Of a DNA stretch of 64,000 nucleotides, positions 9,101-20,838 are shown piece after piece. The notes beneath the pieces are model-generated. The model was given only the letters and a program-made list of their open reading frames with translations, did no database searches and was not told the origin of the DNA. Origin of the DNA: Chloroflexota bacterium. GTDB taxonomy: Bacteria > Chloroflexota > Dormibacteria > Dormibacterales > Dormibacteraceae. The stretch lies in contig VBDR01000036.1 in the NCBI GenBank assembly GCA_005882135.1, positions 21,519 through 85,518 on the forward strand. The letters are read 5' to 3'. Both the position numbers and the translations under genes were made by a program. Every line of letters begins with the position of its first letter. Position 1 is the stretch's first letter.

Positions 9101-10420
9101 CTAGTGGGTCAGCTCCGTCAATCGACCGGGCAGCGTCGCGATCGCGACCCGTTCTTGTTCCGTGCTGTCGCGCCGTCTGATGGTGACGGCCTGGTCGGTC
9201 AAAGTGTCGAAGTCGACAGTGACGCAGAACGGCGTGCCGATCTCGTCTTGGCGCCGGTAGCGCTTCCCGATGCTGCCTCCGGTCTGGTCGTATTCGACCC
9301 GGAACTGACCGCGCAGCGAGCCGATGACCATTTGCGCCACGTCGATCAGCTCCTGCTTCTTCGATAGCGGGAACACCGCGACCTGCACCGGCGCCACGTT
9401 CGGGTGCAGGCGCAGCAGGACTCGGGGCTCGTTGTTCACGACATCCTCGTCGTACGCATCGAGCAGCAGCGTGATGAAGATCCGTTCCACGCTCACCGCC
9501 GGTTCGATCACCCACGGCAGGTAGCGCTCGTTGGTCTCCGGATCCAAATAAGTCAGGTCCTGCTTCGACTTTTCCTGATGCACCGCCAGGTCGAAGTCGG
9601 TCCGGTCGGCGATTCCTTCCAGCTCGCCCCAGCCGAACGGGAACTCGTACTCGATGTCGGTCGTCTGCTTCGAGTAATGCGATAGCGATTCCTGCGGGTG
9701 GTCGTACATCCGCAGCCGCTCGCGGTTGACGCCAAGGACGTCCGTGTACCAGCGCAGGCGCTCCTTGCGCCAGTAGTCGAACGCCTCCTCGTCCTGATGC
9801 GGACGTACGAAGTATTCCATCTCCATTAGCTCGAACTCGCGGACGCGAAAAACGAAATTCCCGGGTGTGATCTCGTTGCGGAACGCTTTGCCTTGCTGCG
9901 CGATGCCGAACGGCACGCGCACCCGCGTCGAGCTGATCACGTTCTTGAAGTCGACGAACATCCCCTGCGCGGTCTCAGGCCGTAGGTACACCTCCGACGC
10001 GCGATCCTCCAGAGGGCCGACGTGCGTCTTGAACATCAGGTTGAACATGCGGGCGTCGTCGAGTGTCCCGCCGCACTCCGGACATTTCTCGCCCAGGACC
10101 TTGTCGGCGCGCCAGCGCTTCTTGCACTCGCCCAAGCACTGCCGGAGCGGATCGACGAAGTTCTGGAGATGGCCGGAGGCTTCCCACACCGCCTCCGGCA
10201 TCATCAGCGTCGACTCCAGGCCGACCACGTCGTTTCGCAGCTCGACCATGTGACGCCACCACAGGTCGCGGATCGCCCGCTTCAGGGCGACCCCGTACGG
10301 GCCGTAGTCGTAGAAGCCCGACAGGCCGCCGTAGATCTCGCTCGACGGGTAGATGAACCCCCGGCGCTTGGTTAGAGCGACGACCTTGTCCATCACTTGG
10401 TCGCGTGAAATGGTCATCAC
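9101..10420 (-). CDS. glyS: Glycyl-tRNA synthetase (alpha2-type, class II)
   Basis: KRRGFIYPSSEIYGGLSGFYDYGPYGVALKRAIRDLWW; CPECGG; RPETAQGMFVDFKNV; ARFNEITPG-type motif. Confidence 0.96.
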   Translation of the reverse strand: MMTISRDQVMDKVVALTKRRGFIYPSSEIYGGLSGFYDYGPYGVALKRAIRDLWWRHMVELRNDVVGLESTLMMPEAVWEASGHLQNFVDPLRQCLGECKKRWRADKVLGEKCPECGGTLDDARMFNLMFKTHVGPLEDRASEVYLRPETAQGMFVDFKNVISSTRVRVPFGIAQQGKAFRNEITPGNFVFRVREFELMEMEYFVRPHQDEEAFDYWRKERLRWYTDVLGVNRERLRMYDHPQESLSHYSKQTTDIEYEFPFGWGELEGIADRTDFDLAVHQEKSKQDLTYLDPETNERYLPWVIEPAVSVERIFITLLLDAYDEDVVNNEPRVLLRLHPNVAPVQVAVFPLSKKQELIDVAQMVIGSLRGQFRVEYDQTGGSIGKRYRRQDEIGTPFCVTVDFDTLTDQAVTIRRRDSTEQERVAIATLPGRLTELTH

Positions 10421-10466
10421 TCGGCCCCATCCCCCGATTGCGCCGGGTACTTCCCAATAAACGTCA

Positions 10467-11207
10467 TCACATCCTCATCTCATGGAGGAACGCCAGGGAT
10501 TTCAGGCGGCGGTCCAGGTGGTGCTCCAGCTGCGACTGCAGCACGCCTTCGATCGATGCCATCAGCGCCCCGTCAAGCTTCACCCGCCGGTATGTCTCGA
10601 GGTCGCCCGAAGCCATCAGCCGCAGCACCTTGATCGTCGCCAGGGGGACGAGATCCATCGACGGCAGCGCGCACCGGTCGCACAGAAAGCCCCCCGCCTC
10701 GGCGCTGAACGCCGCCGGCTTTGCGGCCAGCGGCCGCTCGCATGAGACGCATGCCATGAGCTGCGGCGCGTAGCCGAGCAGGTCGAGCGCCGACATCAAA
10801 AACCACGCTGAGGCGCGCCGGGGGTCGGTCTCGCGGGCGAGCTCGTCCATCGCCGTCACCGCCAGCTCGTAGACGCCTTCAACCGGATGGCGGTCCTCGC
10901 ATACGCGCTCCGCCAGCTCCGCGATCAGCGCCGCATGGGCCATCCGCACGACATCACCTTCGATCCGGTAGCCGGGCACGCGCTGGACCTGCGCGACGAC
11001 GTCGAGCTCACCGCGACCCTTGGCCAGCAGCACGTCGACGTGTCCGTACAGCTCCAGCGACGGGCCCAGCTTCGACTCCGGGCGCCGCACGCCCTTGGCG
11101 ATCGCGCCGACCTTGCCGTGATCGCGGGTCAGGAGCGTGAAGATGCGGTCGGCCTCGCCGTAGTCGAGCTTGCGCAGGACGACGGCGCGGTCACGGTAGG
11201 TGGCCAG
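10467..11207 (-). CDS. recO: DNA repair protein RecO
   Basis: [47 protein letters not shown]...; CVSCER...CDRC zinc motif. Probable CTG start preceded by GGAGG; the track ORF starts at 11282. Confidence 0.88.
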   Translation of the reverse strand: MATYRDRAVVLRKLDYGEADRIFTLLTRDHGKVGAIAKGVRRPESKLGPSLELYGHVDVLLAKGRGELDVVAQVQRVPGYRIEGDVVRMAHAALIAELAERVCEDRHPVEGVYELAVTAMDELARETDPRRASAWFLMSALDLLGYAPQLMACVSCERPLAAKPAAFSAEAGGFLCDRCALPSMDLVPLATIKVLRLMASGDLETYRRVKLDGALMASIEGVLQSQLEHHLDRRLKSLAFLHEMRM

Positions 11208-12543
11208 TCTGCTCCTCCACCCGGATCTCGCCCGCCCCGTCGTGACCGTGCACTTCGGTCGGCCACGGGTCCTGGGCGACAAGGCGGATGGTCTCGATCC
11301 GCCTCCCTCTCACCTTCTCGACGATCCAGCGCGCGCGACCCGACTGGAAGGAATCGCCTTCCTCTGCGATCTTGCCGAGCATCGAATGCACGTAGCCGCC
11401 GACCGAGTCGTAGTCGCCCGACTCCTCGATCCCGAGATGAAGGCGCTCGTTCAGCTCTTCTAGCGGGAACCCCGCATCAACACGCGCTTCGTGGTCGTTG
11501 ACGATCACGAGCTGCTCCTGCTCGGCGGTGTCGTACTCGTCGCGGATCTCGCCCACGATCTCTTCGAGCAGGTCCTCCAACGTCACCAGGCCAGCGGTGC
11601 CGCCGTACTCGTCGACCACGATCATCATGTGGACTTTCTTCGTCCGCATCTCGTTCAGCAGCTCGTCAACCTTCTTCTGCTCCGGCGTGAACTCAATCGG
11701 CCGCAGCACCTTGTCCATGTCGAACTTCCGCGAGCTGGACAACGTGTAGAACAGCAGCAGGTCCTTGGTGTGGATGAGGCCGATCACGTGGTCGATGTCG
11801 CGCTCGAAGACCGGCATCCTTGTGTGGCGGTGCTGCTTGAAAAGCTTGACGATGTCACGCAGCTGGGCTTCGCGGTCGACGGCGATGATGTCGGTGCGCG
11901 GAATCATGATCTCGCGCACGGTCTTGTCGCCGATCTCGATGATGCCGTGGATCATCTGGTGCTCCTGCTCTTCGATCACCCCCGCCTCTTCGGACACGTG
12001 CAGGGCGGTGATCAGCTCCTCCTCGGTCAGGTACGGAGCGCGCGCGGCTCGGCCGCCGGTCAGAGCCCTCGAGACGATCGTGACCGCCCACAGGATCGGG
12101 CCGAGAAAGCTCGCCAGCCGGTCGACTGGAACCGCCGCGGCCAGGGCGACGCGCTCGGCGTGAGCGAGGGCGAGCGTCTTCGGAGTGACCTCGGCCACGA
12201 TCAGCAAGACGATGGACAGCGCGACCGAATCCAGCAGCGTCAGCCACAACCGCCACTCGGGCGCCACGCCCCAACGCGTAAACAGGGAGTCGCTCAGCAG
12301 GGCCGATGCGGTCGAGGCGACGATCAACGCCAGCGTGTTGGTGAACAGAACCGTCGACAGGAACCGATTGGGATCCGCGCGCAGCCGCTGCAGGATGGCC
12401 GCCGCCTGGCTTCCCTGCTCGGCCAGGTAGCGGACGCGCAAGCGACCGACCGACGTCAGCGCGGTCTCGGTACCGCTCGCAAACGCAGCCAGCACGAAAC
12501 AGAAGATCATGACGATGACTTCCATCCATTCCTGGGCGGTCAT
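11191..12543 (-). CDS. Hemolysin C/CNNM-family membrane protein with CBS pair and CorC/HlyC domain
   Basis: N-terminal DUF21 TM region ([24 protein letters not shown]), CBS region ([20 protein letters not shown]), C-terminal HlyC domain. Confidence 0.92.
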   Translation of the reverse strand: MTAQEWMEVIVMIFCFVLAAFASGTETALTSVGRLRVRYLAEQGSQAAAILQRLRADPNRFLSTVLFTNTLALIVASTASALLSDSLFTRWGVAPEWRLWLTLLDSVALSIVLLIVAEVTPKTLALAHAERVALAAAVPVDRLASFLGPILWAVTIVSRALTGGRAARAPYLTEEELITALHVSEEAGVIEEQEHQMIHGIIEIGDKTVREIMIPRTDIIAVDREAQLRDIVKLFKQHRHTRMPVFERDIDHVIGLIHTKDLLLFYTLSSSRKFDMDKVLRPIEFTPEQKKVDELLNEMRTKKVHMMIVVDEYGGTAGLVTLEDLLEEIVGEIRDEYDTAEQEQLVIVNDHEARVDAGFPLEELNERLHLGIEESGDYDSVGGYVHSMLGKIAEEGDSFQSGRARWIVEKVRGRRIETIRLVAQDPWPTEVHGHDGAGEIRVEEQTGHLP

Positions 12544-12552
12544 CGGGACGAA

Positions 12553-13542
12553 CTAACGGAAGAGCTCGCTGACGCTCCGGTTCTCGTGTACCCGGATGAT
12601 CGCTTCAGCGAGAAGTGGCGCCACCGACAGCACCTTCAGCGGCGCGCCCAGCTTTTCAGGCGGGATGGGCACGGTATCGGTCACGATCACCTCTTCCACG
12701 TCGGCATTCTTCAGCCTCTCGAGGGCGTCGCCGGTCAGCACCGGATGCGTCGCCGCGATGAGCACTCTGTTCGCGCCCTGCTGCCGCAGGGCGGCGGCCA
12801 GCTTGGAGACGGTGCCGCCGGTGGTGATGATGTCCTCGACCACCACGCAGTCACGCCCCTTAACGTCACCTGAGACCGCGATCACCTCGACCGACTGCTC
12901 GTCGGGGCGGCGTTTGTAGCCGAATGCGATCGGCGCCCCGAGATCGTTGGCCACGGCCTCGGCCCGGCGGCCGCCGCCGGCGTCGGGGGCGACGATGGTG
13001 AGGTGTTTCAGGTTCATTGTCTTCAGGTGCTCGGCGAAGATGCGGTGCGGCGACAGGTGGTCGGTCGGGACGTCGAAAAAGCCCTCGATGGCTTCCGCGT
13101 GCAGGTCGAACAGGAGCAGGCGGTCGGCCCCGGCCAGGGTGATGAAGTTCGCGATCAGCTTGGCCGAGATCGGCTCGCGGGGCTGGGTCTTGCGCTCCTT
13201 CCGCGCGTACCCGTAATAGGGGATGACCGCGGTCACCCTGCCGGCCGACGCGCGGCGCAGCGCGTCGAGGATGATGAACAGCTCCATCAGGTGCTCGTTC
13301 ACCGGCGGGCTCGTGGGCTGGATCACGAACACGTCGTGGCCGCGCATCGAGTCCTCGATCTTGACGTTGATCTCGCCGTCGGGAAAGTGACGCAGCCGTG
13401 GATCGGTGAGCTGGACGTCAAGGATCTCGGCGATGCCGGCGGCCAGCTTCGGGTTGGCGCCGCCTGAGATCAGCTTGAGCTCGCCCCAGGGCGAGGTTTC
13501 AGTCCCGGTGTACTCGACGGCGGTCTGGAGCCTCCCGATCAA
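12553..13542 (-). CDS. prs: Ribose-phosphate pyrophosphokinase
   Basis: LKLISGGANPKLAAGIAEIL, DLHAEAIEGFFDVPTDHL, VVEDIITTGGTVSKLA. ATGA overlap with the glmU stop. Confidence 0.96.
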   Translation of the reverse strand: MIGRLQTAVEYTGTETSPWGELKLISGGANPKLAAGIAEILDVQLTDPRLRHFPDGEINVKIEDSMRGHDVFVIQPTSPPVNEHLMELFIILDALRRASAGRVTAVIPYYGYARKERKTQPREPISAKLIANFITLAGADRLLLFDLHAEAIEGFFDVPTDHLSPHRIFAEHLKTMNLKHLTIVAPDAGGGRRAEAVANDLGAPIAFGYKRRPDEQSVEVIAVSGDVKGRDCVVVEDIITTGGTVSKLAAALRQQGANRVLIAATHPVLTGDALERLKNADVEEVIVTDTVPIPPEKLGAPLKVLSVAPLLAEAIIRVHENRSVSELFR

Positions 13543-14870
13543 GGGGTGTCCGAACTCGAATCCGGGGAACTCACAGCTTTTCTCCGTACCACCCTAGCTG
13601 GAACTCCAACGGCTGTCGCGCCGTCGGGCACGTCTTTCGTCACCACCGAACCGGCTCCGGTGCGCGCGCGCTTGCCCAGTTTGACGGGCGCGACCAGCAT
13701 CGTGTCCACGCCCACGAAGGCGCCGTCTCCGATCTCCGTCCGATTCTTGTTGGTGCCGTCGAAATTGGCCGTAATCGTACCGGCGCCGATGTTGGCGTCC
13801 GCGCCGAGATCGGTGTCGCCAAGGTAAGAGACATGCGGGACCTTGCTGCGGGGGCCGACTTTGGTCCGGACCAGCTCGGTGAAGCTGCCGATGTGGACGT
13901 CCTCCGCGATCTCCGTGCCCGGGCGGAGCTTGGCGAAGGGGCCGCAGTCGGAGCGGTCGCCGAGCCTCGCGTCCTCTATATAGACATGCGGGCCGATGTG
14001 GCATTCGGAACCGATATGCGTCTCGCCCTTCAGGACCGTGAAGGGCTCGATCACCGTGTCCTGGCCGATGGTGACCGCGGCGTCGATGAAAGTGGTGTCC
14101 GGGTCGACGATGGTGGCGCCCCCGAGCATGCACCGCTCGAGCAGGCGCCGGCGCAAGATATCCGTCGCCGCCGCGAGGCGGATGCGGTCCTTGACGCCCA
14201 TCGCCTCACGTGGATCGTCCAGCTTGACGATCGTCACCGGCTTCAGGTGCAGGAAAACATCGGGGAGGTAGAACTCGCCCGCTTTGTTGTCGTCCTTGAC
14301 CTTGTCGAGCTCGTCGACCAGCCGGCTGCCGTCGAAGCAATAGAGGCCGACGTTGAACTCGTGAACCTGCGCGCGCAGCTCCCTGGTGGCGTCCTTGCGC
14401 TCAACGATGCGCTCGAGTGAGCCGTCCTTGGCGCGTACGATGCGGCCGTCGTCGCGGCTCGGATCCTCGACGCTGGCGATGCTCGCCGGCGCGTCCCCTT
14501 CCTGTTGCGCGTGGATCACCCTGAGGATGCTTGCCGCCGTGAGGAGTGGCGAATCCCCGTTGACGACAAGGACCTGGCGTCCGCGAAGCTCGCCTTGCGG
14601 GATCTGCCGCAGCGCGTGGGCGGTGCCTTTCGGATCGCGCTGGTAGACGAGCTCGACCCGCCCGTCGAGATGCGCCGCGACGTCGGCGTGATGCGGGTTC
14701 GCGATCACCTTGACGTCCTTGTCACGGGTGACGCCGGCCTCGCGGACCGCCTCGAGGACCCAATCGATCATCGGACGGCCGCAGATCGGATGGAGGACTT
14801 TGGGAATCCGCGATCGCATTCGGGTGCCGTGGCCGGCGGCGAGTACGACCGCAATCAGGGTGGGGCTCAG
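13539..14870 (-). CDS. glmU: Bifunctional UDP-GlcNAc pyrophosphorylase / glucosamine-1-P N-acetyltransferase
   Basis: SPTLIAVVLAAGHGTRMRSRIPKVLHPICGRPM and left-handed beta-helix repeats. The track ORF (ATG at 14819) cuts off the essential LAAGxGTRM loop, so the start must lie upstream (CTG at 14870 proposed). Confidence 0.92.
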   Translation of the reverse strand: MSPTLIAVVLAAGHGTRMRSRIPKVLHPICGRPMIDWVLEAVREAGVTRDKDVKVIANPHHADVAAHLDGRVELVYQRDPKGTAHALRQIPQGELRGRQVLVVNGDSPLLTAASILRVIHAQQEGDAPASIASVEDPSRDDGRIVRAKDGSLERIVERKDATRELRAQVHEFNVGLYCFDGSRLVDELDKVKDDNKAGEFYLPDVFLHLKPVTIVKLDDPREAMGVKDRIRLAAATDILRRRLLERCMLGGATIVDPDTTFIDAAVTIGQDTVIEPFTVLKGETHIGSECHIGPHVYIEDARLGDRSDCGPFAKLRPGTEIAEDVHIGSFTELVRTKVGPRSKVPHVSYLGDTDLGADANIGAGTITANFDGTNKNRTEIGDGAFVGVDTMLVAPVKLGKRARTGAGSVVTKDVPDGATAVGVPARVVRRKAVSSPDSSSDTP

Positions 14871-14890
14871 CTTGTGCCGATTATGGCATG

Positions 14891-14933
14891 CCCCTCCGGC
14901 GCCTTCGGCGCCACCTCCCGATAAATGGGGAGG
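14891..14933 (+). repeat. Dispersed 43-bp element, copy R3
   Basis: CCCCTCCGGCGCCTTCGGCGCCACCTCCCGATAAATGGGGAGG, between divergent glmU and lon. Confidence 0.85.
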
Positions 14934-14967
14934 ACGCGTCCGGTTGGGGGCGTAGCATCACGTTCTT

Positions 14968-17460
<2,493 letters not shown>

Positions 17461-18096
17461 GGGCGGCCGCGATCAGGTGATCGGCGAGGTGCGGATTCTT
17501 CGGTAGCAGCGAACCATGCAGATAGGTTCCGATGATGCCTCCCTGCACGCATCCCTCCCGGCGGTCGGAGCCGTTGTTGCCCTTGCCGAGCAGGACTTTG
17601 CCGAGCGGCTTGGCGTCCCGGCCGAGAAACGTCCTTCCACTGTGGTTTTCAAAACCCACCAGCGTGCTGGGCGAGAGGTTCTCCAGGTCGGCCTGGACGA
17701 CAACGTCGCCGATGAAGCGCTTCTTCCCAGCCTCGGTCCTGACGTCGATCAGGCCGATGCCGTCGAAGCGTTCGCCGTCGGCGGTCTGGTAGTAGTGGCC
17801 GAGCAGCTGGTAGCCCCCGCAAACCGCGAGGATCTGGGCGCCGTTCCCAACCGCGCGCTGTAGTGACTCCTGCTTGAACTGTCTGAGGTCGTCATAGATC
17901 AGGGCCTGCTCGCGATCCTGGCCGCCACCAAAGAAAAAGATGTCGACGTCCGCCATGGCGTCGGTGGCGCCCCTGCCCAGCTCGACGAGCCTCGCTTCAT
18001 GCCCATGCCACTCCGCCCGCCGCAGCAGCGTGAGGATGTTGCCGCGGTCGCCATAGATGTTCATGAGGTCCGGGTAGAGCCAACCGACCGTCAGCT

Positions 18097-19464
18097 TCAC
18101 GTTTCCCAGTATGGCTGCGCCCATCCGCGCCTCACCAGCTCCGCCCTCAGGTCGAGCATCGCCGTGTAGGTGCAGAGCAGGAACGCGGTGTCGCCTTCAT
18201 TCGTGGACTTGATCAGCTGGTCGAGCGCCTTGCCTGGATCCGGCTGCGGCGGCTCGGCGGCGACACCCGCGTATTTGAGCCGGACCGCGAGGTCATGCGC
18301 GCGCACGCCCGCGGGGATGACGACGCTCGCTCTGTCCTTCAGCTGCTCGAAGTCGACGTCCCAGATCCAGGACACGTCGGTGCCGTCGGCCTTGCGGTCG
18401 TTGAGGCCGATGACGAAGTTCTTGCCGTTGGCGAGCTCGACCGCGGTGCGCACGGTCTCGTTAAAGCCGGCTGGATTCTTGGAGAGCACCAGGATCAGGT
18501 GGCGACCGCGGAAGTCGACGCGTTCCTGGCGGCCGAATGCAGCCTTGAAAGTGCGCAGCCGCTCGGCGATGTAAGCCGCCTCGAGGCCGATGCTGCACGC
18601 CGTGGCGTATGCGGCGAGCACGTTGTAACAGTTGTAGAGACCGCCTAGCGGCATTTCGATTCGCGTGCCGCCGATGGTGAGAGCGAGGCTGTCGAATCCA
18701 GTCAGGGTGATTGTGGTCGCGGTGATATCAGGGGTCGGGCGGGCAAAGTCCTGATTCGGGCAGCGGTACACGCCGTCGTGCCCGACATAGACGGCGTCGA
18801 AGATGAGGCTCGAGCCGCATTTCGGGCAGGTGCGAGCGTCTGCGGCGTGCGGGAGCGTCTTCGAGGCGATCGAGGTGTCGTCGAGGCCGAACCAGAGCGG
18901 AGGCGTGGGCAGGCTGAGCCCGATCTCGGCCACGCGAGGGTCGTCTGCATTGAGGATGGCGCGGCCGGTCTCCGGTTGCGCGCTGAGCGCGTGCTCGATC
19001 TTTTTCGCGATCGACTCGAGCTCGCCGTAGCGGTCGAGCTGGTCGCGGAACAGGTTCAGGACGAGTGTCGACCTGGGCTGTATCTCGTCCACTGCCCTGG
19101 GCAGGCTCGCCTCGTCGATCTCGAAAACTCCCCAGTCCGCCTTCAGCGTCCCGTTGGCGTCCGCGCGGTTGAGTGCCGCGGCCGTGGCGCCGAAGATGAG
19201 GTTGGCTCCGGAGCGGTTCGAAACCACCCTGTGCCCAGCGCCTTCGAGCAGCCAGCTGACGAGGCGGGCGGTCGTGGTTTTGCCGTTGGTGCCGGTGATG
19301 ACGACCGAGCCCTGGGTCAGGTCGTGCGCGAGACGGGTGAGGATCTTCGGATCGATGGCGCGCGCCACGTCGCCGGGCAGCGTCGTGCCGCCGCCGCGCT
19401 TCGTGACGCGGCTGAGTGCGCCGGTGGCCTTCCCGGCCCAGACCGCTGCGGTCTTGCGAATCAC
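18097..19464 (-). CDS. murT: Lipid II isoglutaminyl synthase subunit MurT
   Basis: Mur ligase core (VVITGTNGKTTTARLVSWLLEGAGHRVVSNRSGANL) plus CPKCG insertion and C-terminal DUF1727 region. GTG start overlaps the ispE TGA. Confidence 0.92.
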   Translation of the reverse strand: MIRKTAAVWAGKATGALSRVTKRGGGTTLPGDVARAIDPKILTRLAHDLTQGSVVITGTNGKTTTARLVSWLLEGAGHRVVSNRSGANLIFGATAAALNRADANGTLKADWGVFEIDEASLPRAVDEIQPRSTLVLNLFRDQLDRYGELESIAKKIEHALSAQPETGRAILNADDPRVAEIGLSLPTPPLWFGLDDTSIASKTLPHAADARTCPKCGSSLIFDAVYVGHDGVYRCPNQDFARPTPDITATTITLTGFDSLALTIGGTRIEMPLGGLYNCYNVLAAYATACSIGLEAAYIAERLRTFKAAFGRQERVDFRGRHLILVLSKNPAGFNETVRTAVELANGKNFVIGLNDRKADGTDVSWIWDVDFEQLKDRASVVIPAGVRAHDLAVRLKYAGVAAEPPQPDPGKALDQLIKSTNEGDTAFLLCTYTAMLDLRAELVRRGWAQPYWET

Positions 19465-20213
19465 GCCCAGCGCGCGACCGCGCGCGTGACGTCCGTCCAG
19501 CAATCGAGCTTGGCGATGGTTTGCCTTCCTTCTTCTTCGGTTTTCGTGCGCTTGAAGAACGCGGAGCCGCTGCCGGTCATTTGCCAGCCGGGGCCCAGGC
19601 TGGCGGCGAAGCTCTTGAGCCGCGGTTCGAAGTGTTCAGCGGCTCGCTGGAGCTGGTTTGGCCCTTCGCCCTTCACGTCGTCCCATGCACGGTACACGTC
19701 GGCCGTCGATAGCTCGATCCTTGGCCAGGCCAGGGCAAACCATGCCGGCTCCGACCGCACCGGCGCCAGGCGCTCGCCGCGCCCCTCGGCCCGCGCCCGG
19801 CCGCCGGTCAAAAAGAACGGAACGTCGGAGCCGAGGACGAGCGCGATCGCCGCCAGGTCGACGTCGAGCGCAAACATCCTCTTCAGGGCCCTCAGCGCTG
19901 TCGCCGCGTCGGAGCTGGCGCCGCCCATGCCGGAGCCGGGCGGGATGCGCTTGTGCAGGTGAAAGCGGGCAGACAAAGTGTGCTTGACTGCCTGCTCCAG
20001 CGCGCGATGGGCCAACAGCACCGAGTTTTCGATCGCGTTGACGTCGAAACCCGACGCGGTGAGACTGGTTTTGCTCGCCGGTTCGACCTCCAGGAGGTCG
20101 TGAAGCTCGATCGCCTGGAAGGTGGTGCGCAGCTCGTGGAAACCGTCGCTGTGGCGGCCGATGACCTCGAGGTCGAGGTTGAGCTTGGCTCGCGCGGGCA
20201 GCGCGAGGGTCAA
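19461..20213 (-). CDS. ispE: 4-diphosphocytidyl-2-C-methyl-D-erythritol kinase
   Basis: ALPARAKLNLDLEVIGRHSDGFHELRTTFQAIELHD; KRIPPGSGMGGASSDAATALRAL GHMP motif; GSGSAFF. TTG start proposed. Confidence 0.92.
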   Translation of the reverse strand: MTLALPARAKLNLDLEVIGRHSDGFHELRTTFQAIELHDLLEVEPASKTSLTASGFDVNAIENSVLLAHRALEQAVKHTLSARFHLHKRIPPGSGMGGASSDAATALRALKRMFALDVDLAAIALVLGSDVPFFLTGGRARAEGRGERLAPVRSEPAWFALAWPRIELSTADVYRAWDDVKGEGPNQLQRAAEHFEPRLKSFAASLGPGWQMTGSGSAFFKRTKTEEEGRQTIAKLDCWTDVTRAVARWA

Positions 20214-20227
20214 TTCACCCCGCGAAG

Positions 20228-20785
20228 TCAGAGGCTTCGCCTGGACTTCGCGGGGACCCCTGGGACGACGATCGGCTTCAGACCTGCCCGGTACCTGACC
20301 GCGCGATCTTTGTAATGCTGCGCCGTGGTGCCGACCCAGTGGTTGGACGAGCCGTCCAAGGATTTCTTGACCGTGGCCGGAACGCCGGCGGCCATATGTC
20401 CAGAGGGGATGGCCACGCCCTCCTCCAGGACCGCGCCCGCCGCAAGCATGGAGCCCGCACCGAGGCGGCTGCGCTGAAGCATGGTCGCGCCCATCCCGAC
20501 CAGGGCCCCCTGCTCGACGACGCAGCCTTCGAGCTGCGCGGAGTGGCCGACGCTGGCGTTGCGCTCGATCACTGTCGGCAGGTTTTCCGCGCAGTGGATG
20601 ACCGCGTTGTCCTGGATGTTGGCGCCCTCGCCAACTTTGATCGTCGCCTCGTCGCCTCTCAGCACCGCGCCGAACCAGACGCTGGCGCCGGCCTCGACCT
20701 CCACGTCGCCGATGAGGACCGCGGTTGGCGCGATGTAGGCGTCGGGGTGCACCTTGGGGCGCCGCCCGCCAAGCTCGAACTCCAC
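20228..20785 (-). CDS. Gamma-carbonic anhydrase-like hexapeptide-repeat protein
   Basis: PDAYIAPTAVLIGDVEVEAGASVWFGAVLRGD...IGEGANIQDNAVIH-like repeats; GHSAQLEGCVV. Confidence 0.9.
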   Translation of the reverse strand: MEFELGGRRPKVHPDAYIAPTAVLIGDVEVEAGASVWFGAVLRGDEATIKVGEGANIQDNAVIHCAENLPTVIERNASVGHSAQLEGCVVEQGALVGMGATMLQRSRLGAGSMLAAGAVLEEGVAIPSGHMAAGVPATVKKSLDGSSNHWVGTTAQHYKDRAVRYRAGLKPIVVPGVPAKSRRSL

Positions 20786-20792
20786 TGGCCCC

Positions 20793-20798
20793 TATAAT
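20793..20798 (+). promoter_or_regulatory. -10 box TATAAT upstream of rpsT
   Basis: Perfect TATAAT about 40 nt upstream of the GTG start; no good -35 seen. Confidence 0.5.
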
Positions 20799-20838
20799 CC
20801 TATCTTCGTGAGTTTGAACTCCCTCCTGAGGTTCTCGC

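Noticed and set aside
11491-12873. 460-aa plus ORF
   Set aside because: Antisense to the CBS/hemolysin and prs genes; no recognisable domain.
12553-13542. prs considered as another CTG/non-canonical start case
   Set aside because: ATG at 13542 forms a classic ATGA overlap with the glmU stop and gives only a modest N-terminal extension, so a canonical start is satisfactory.
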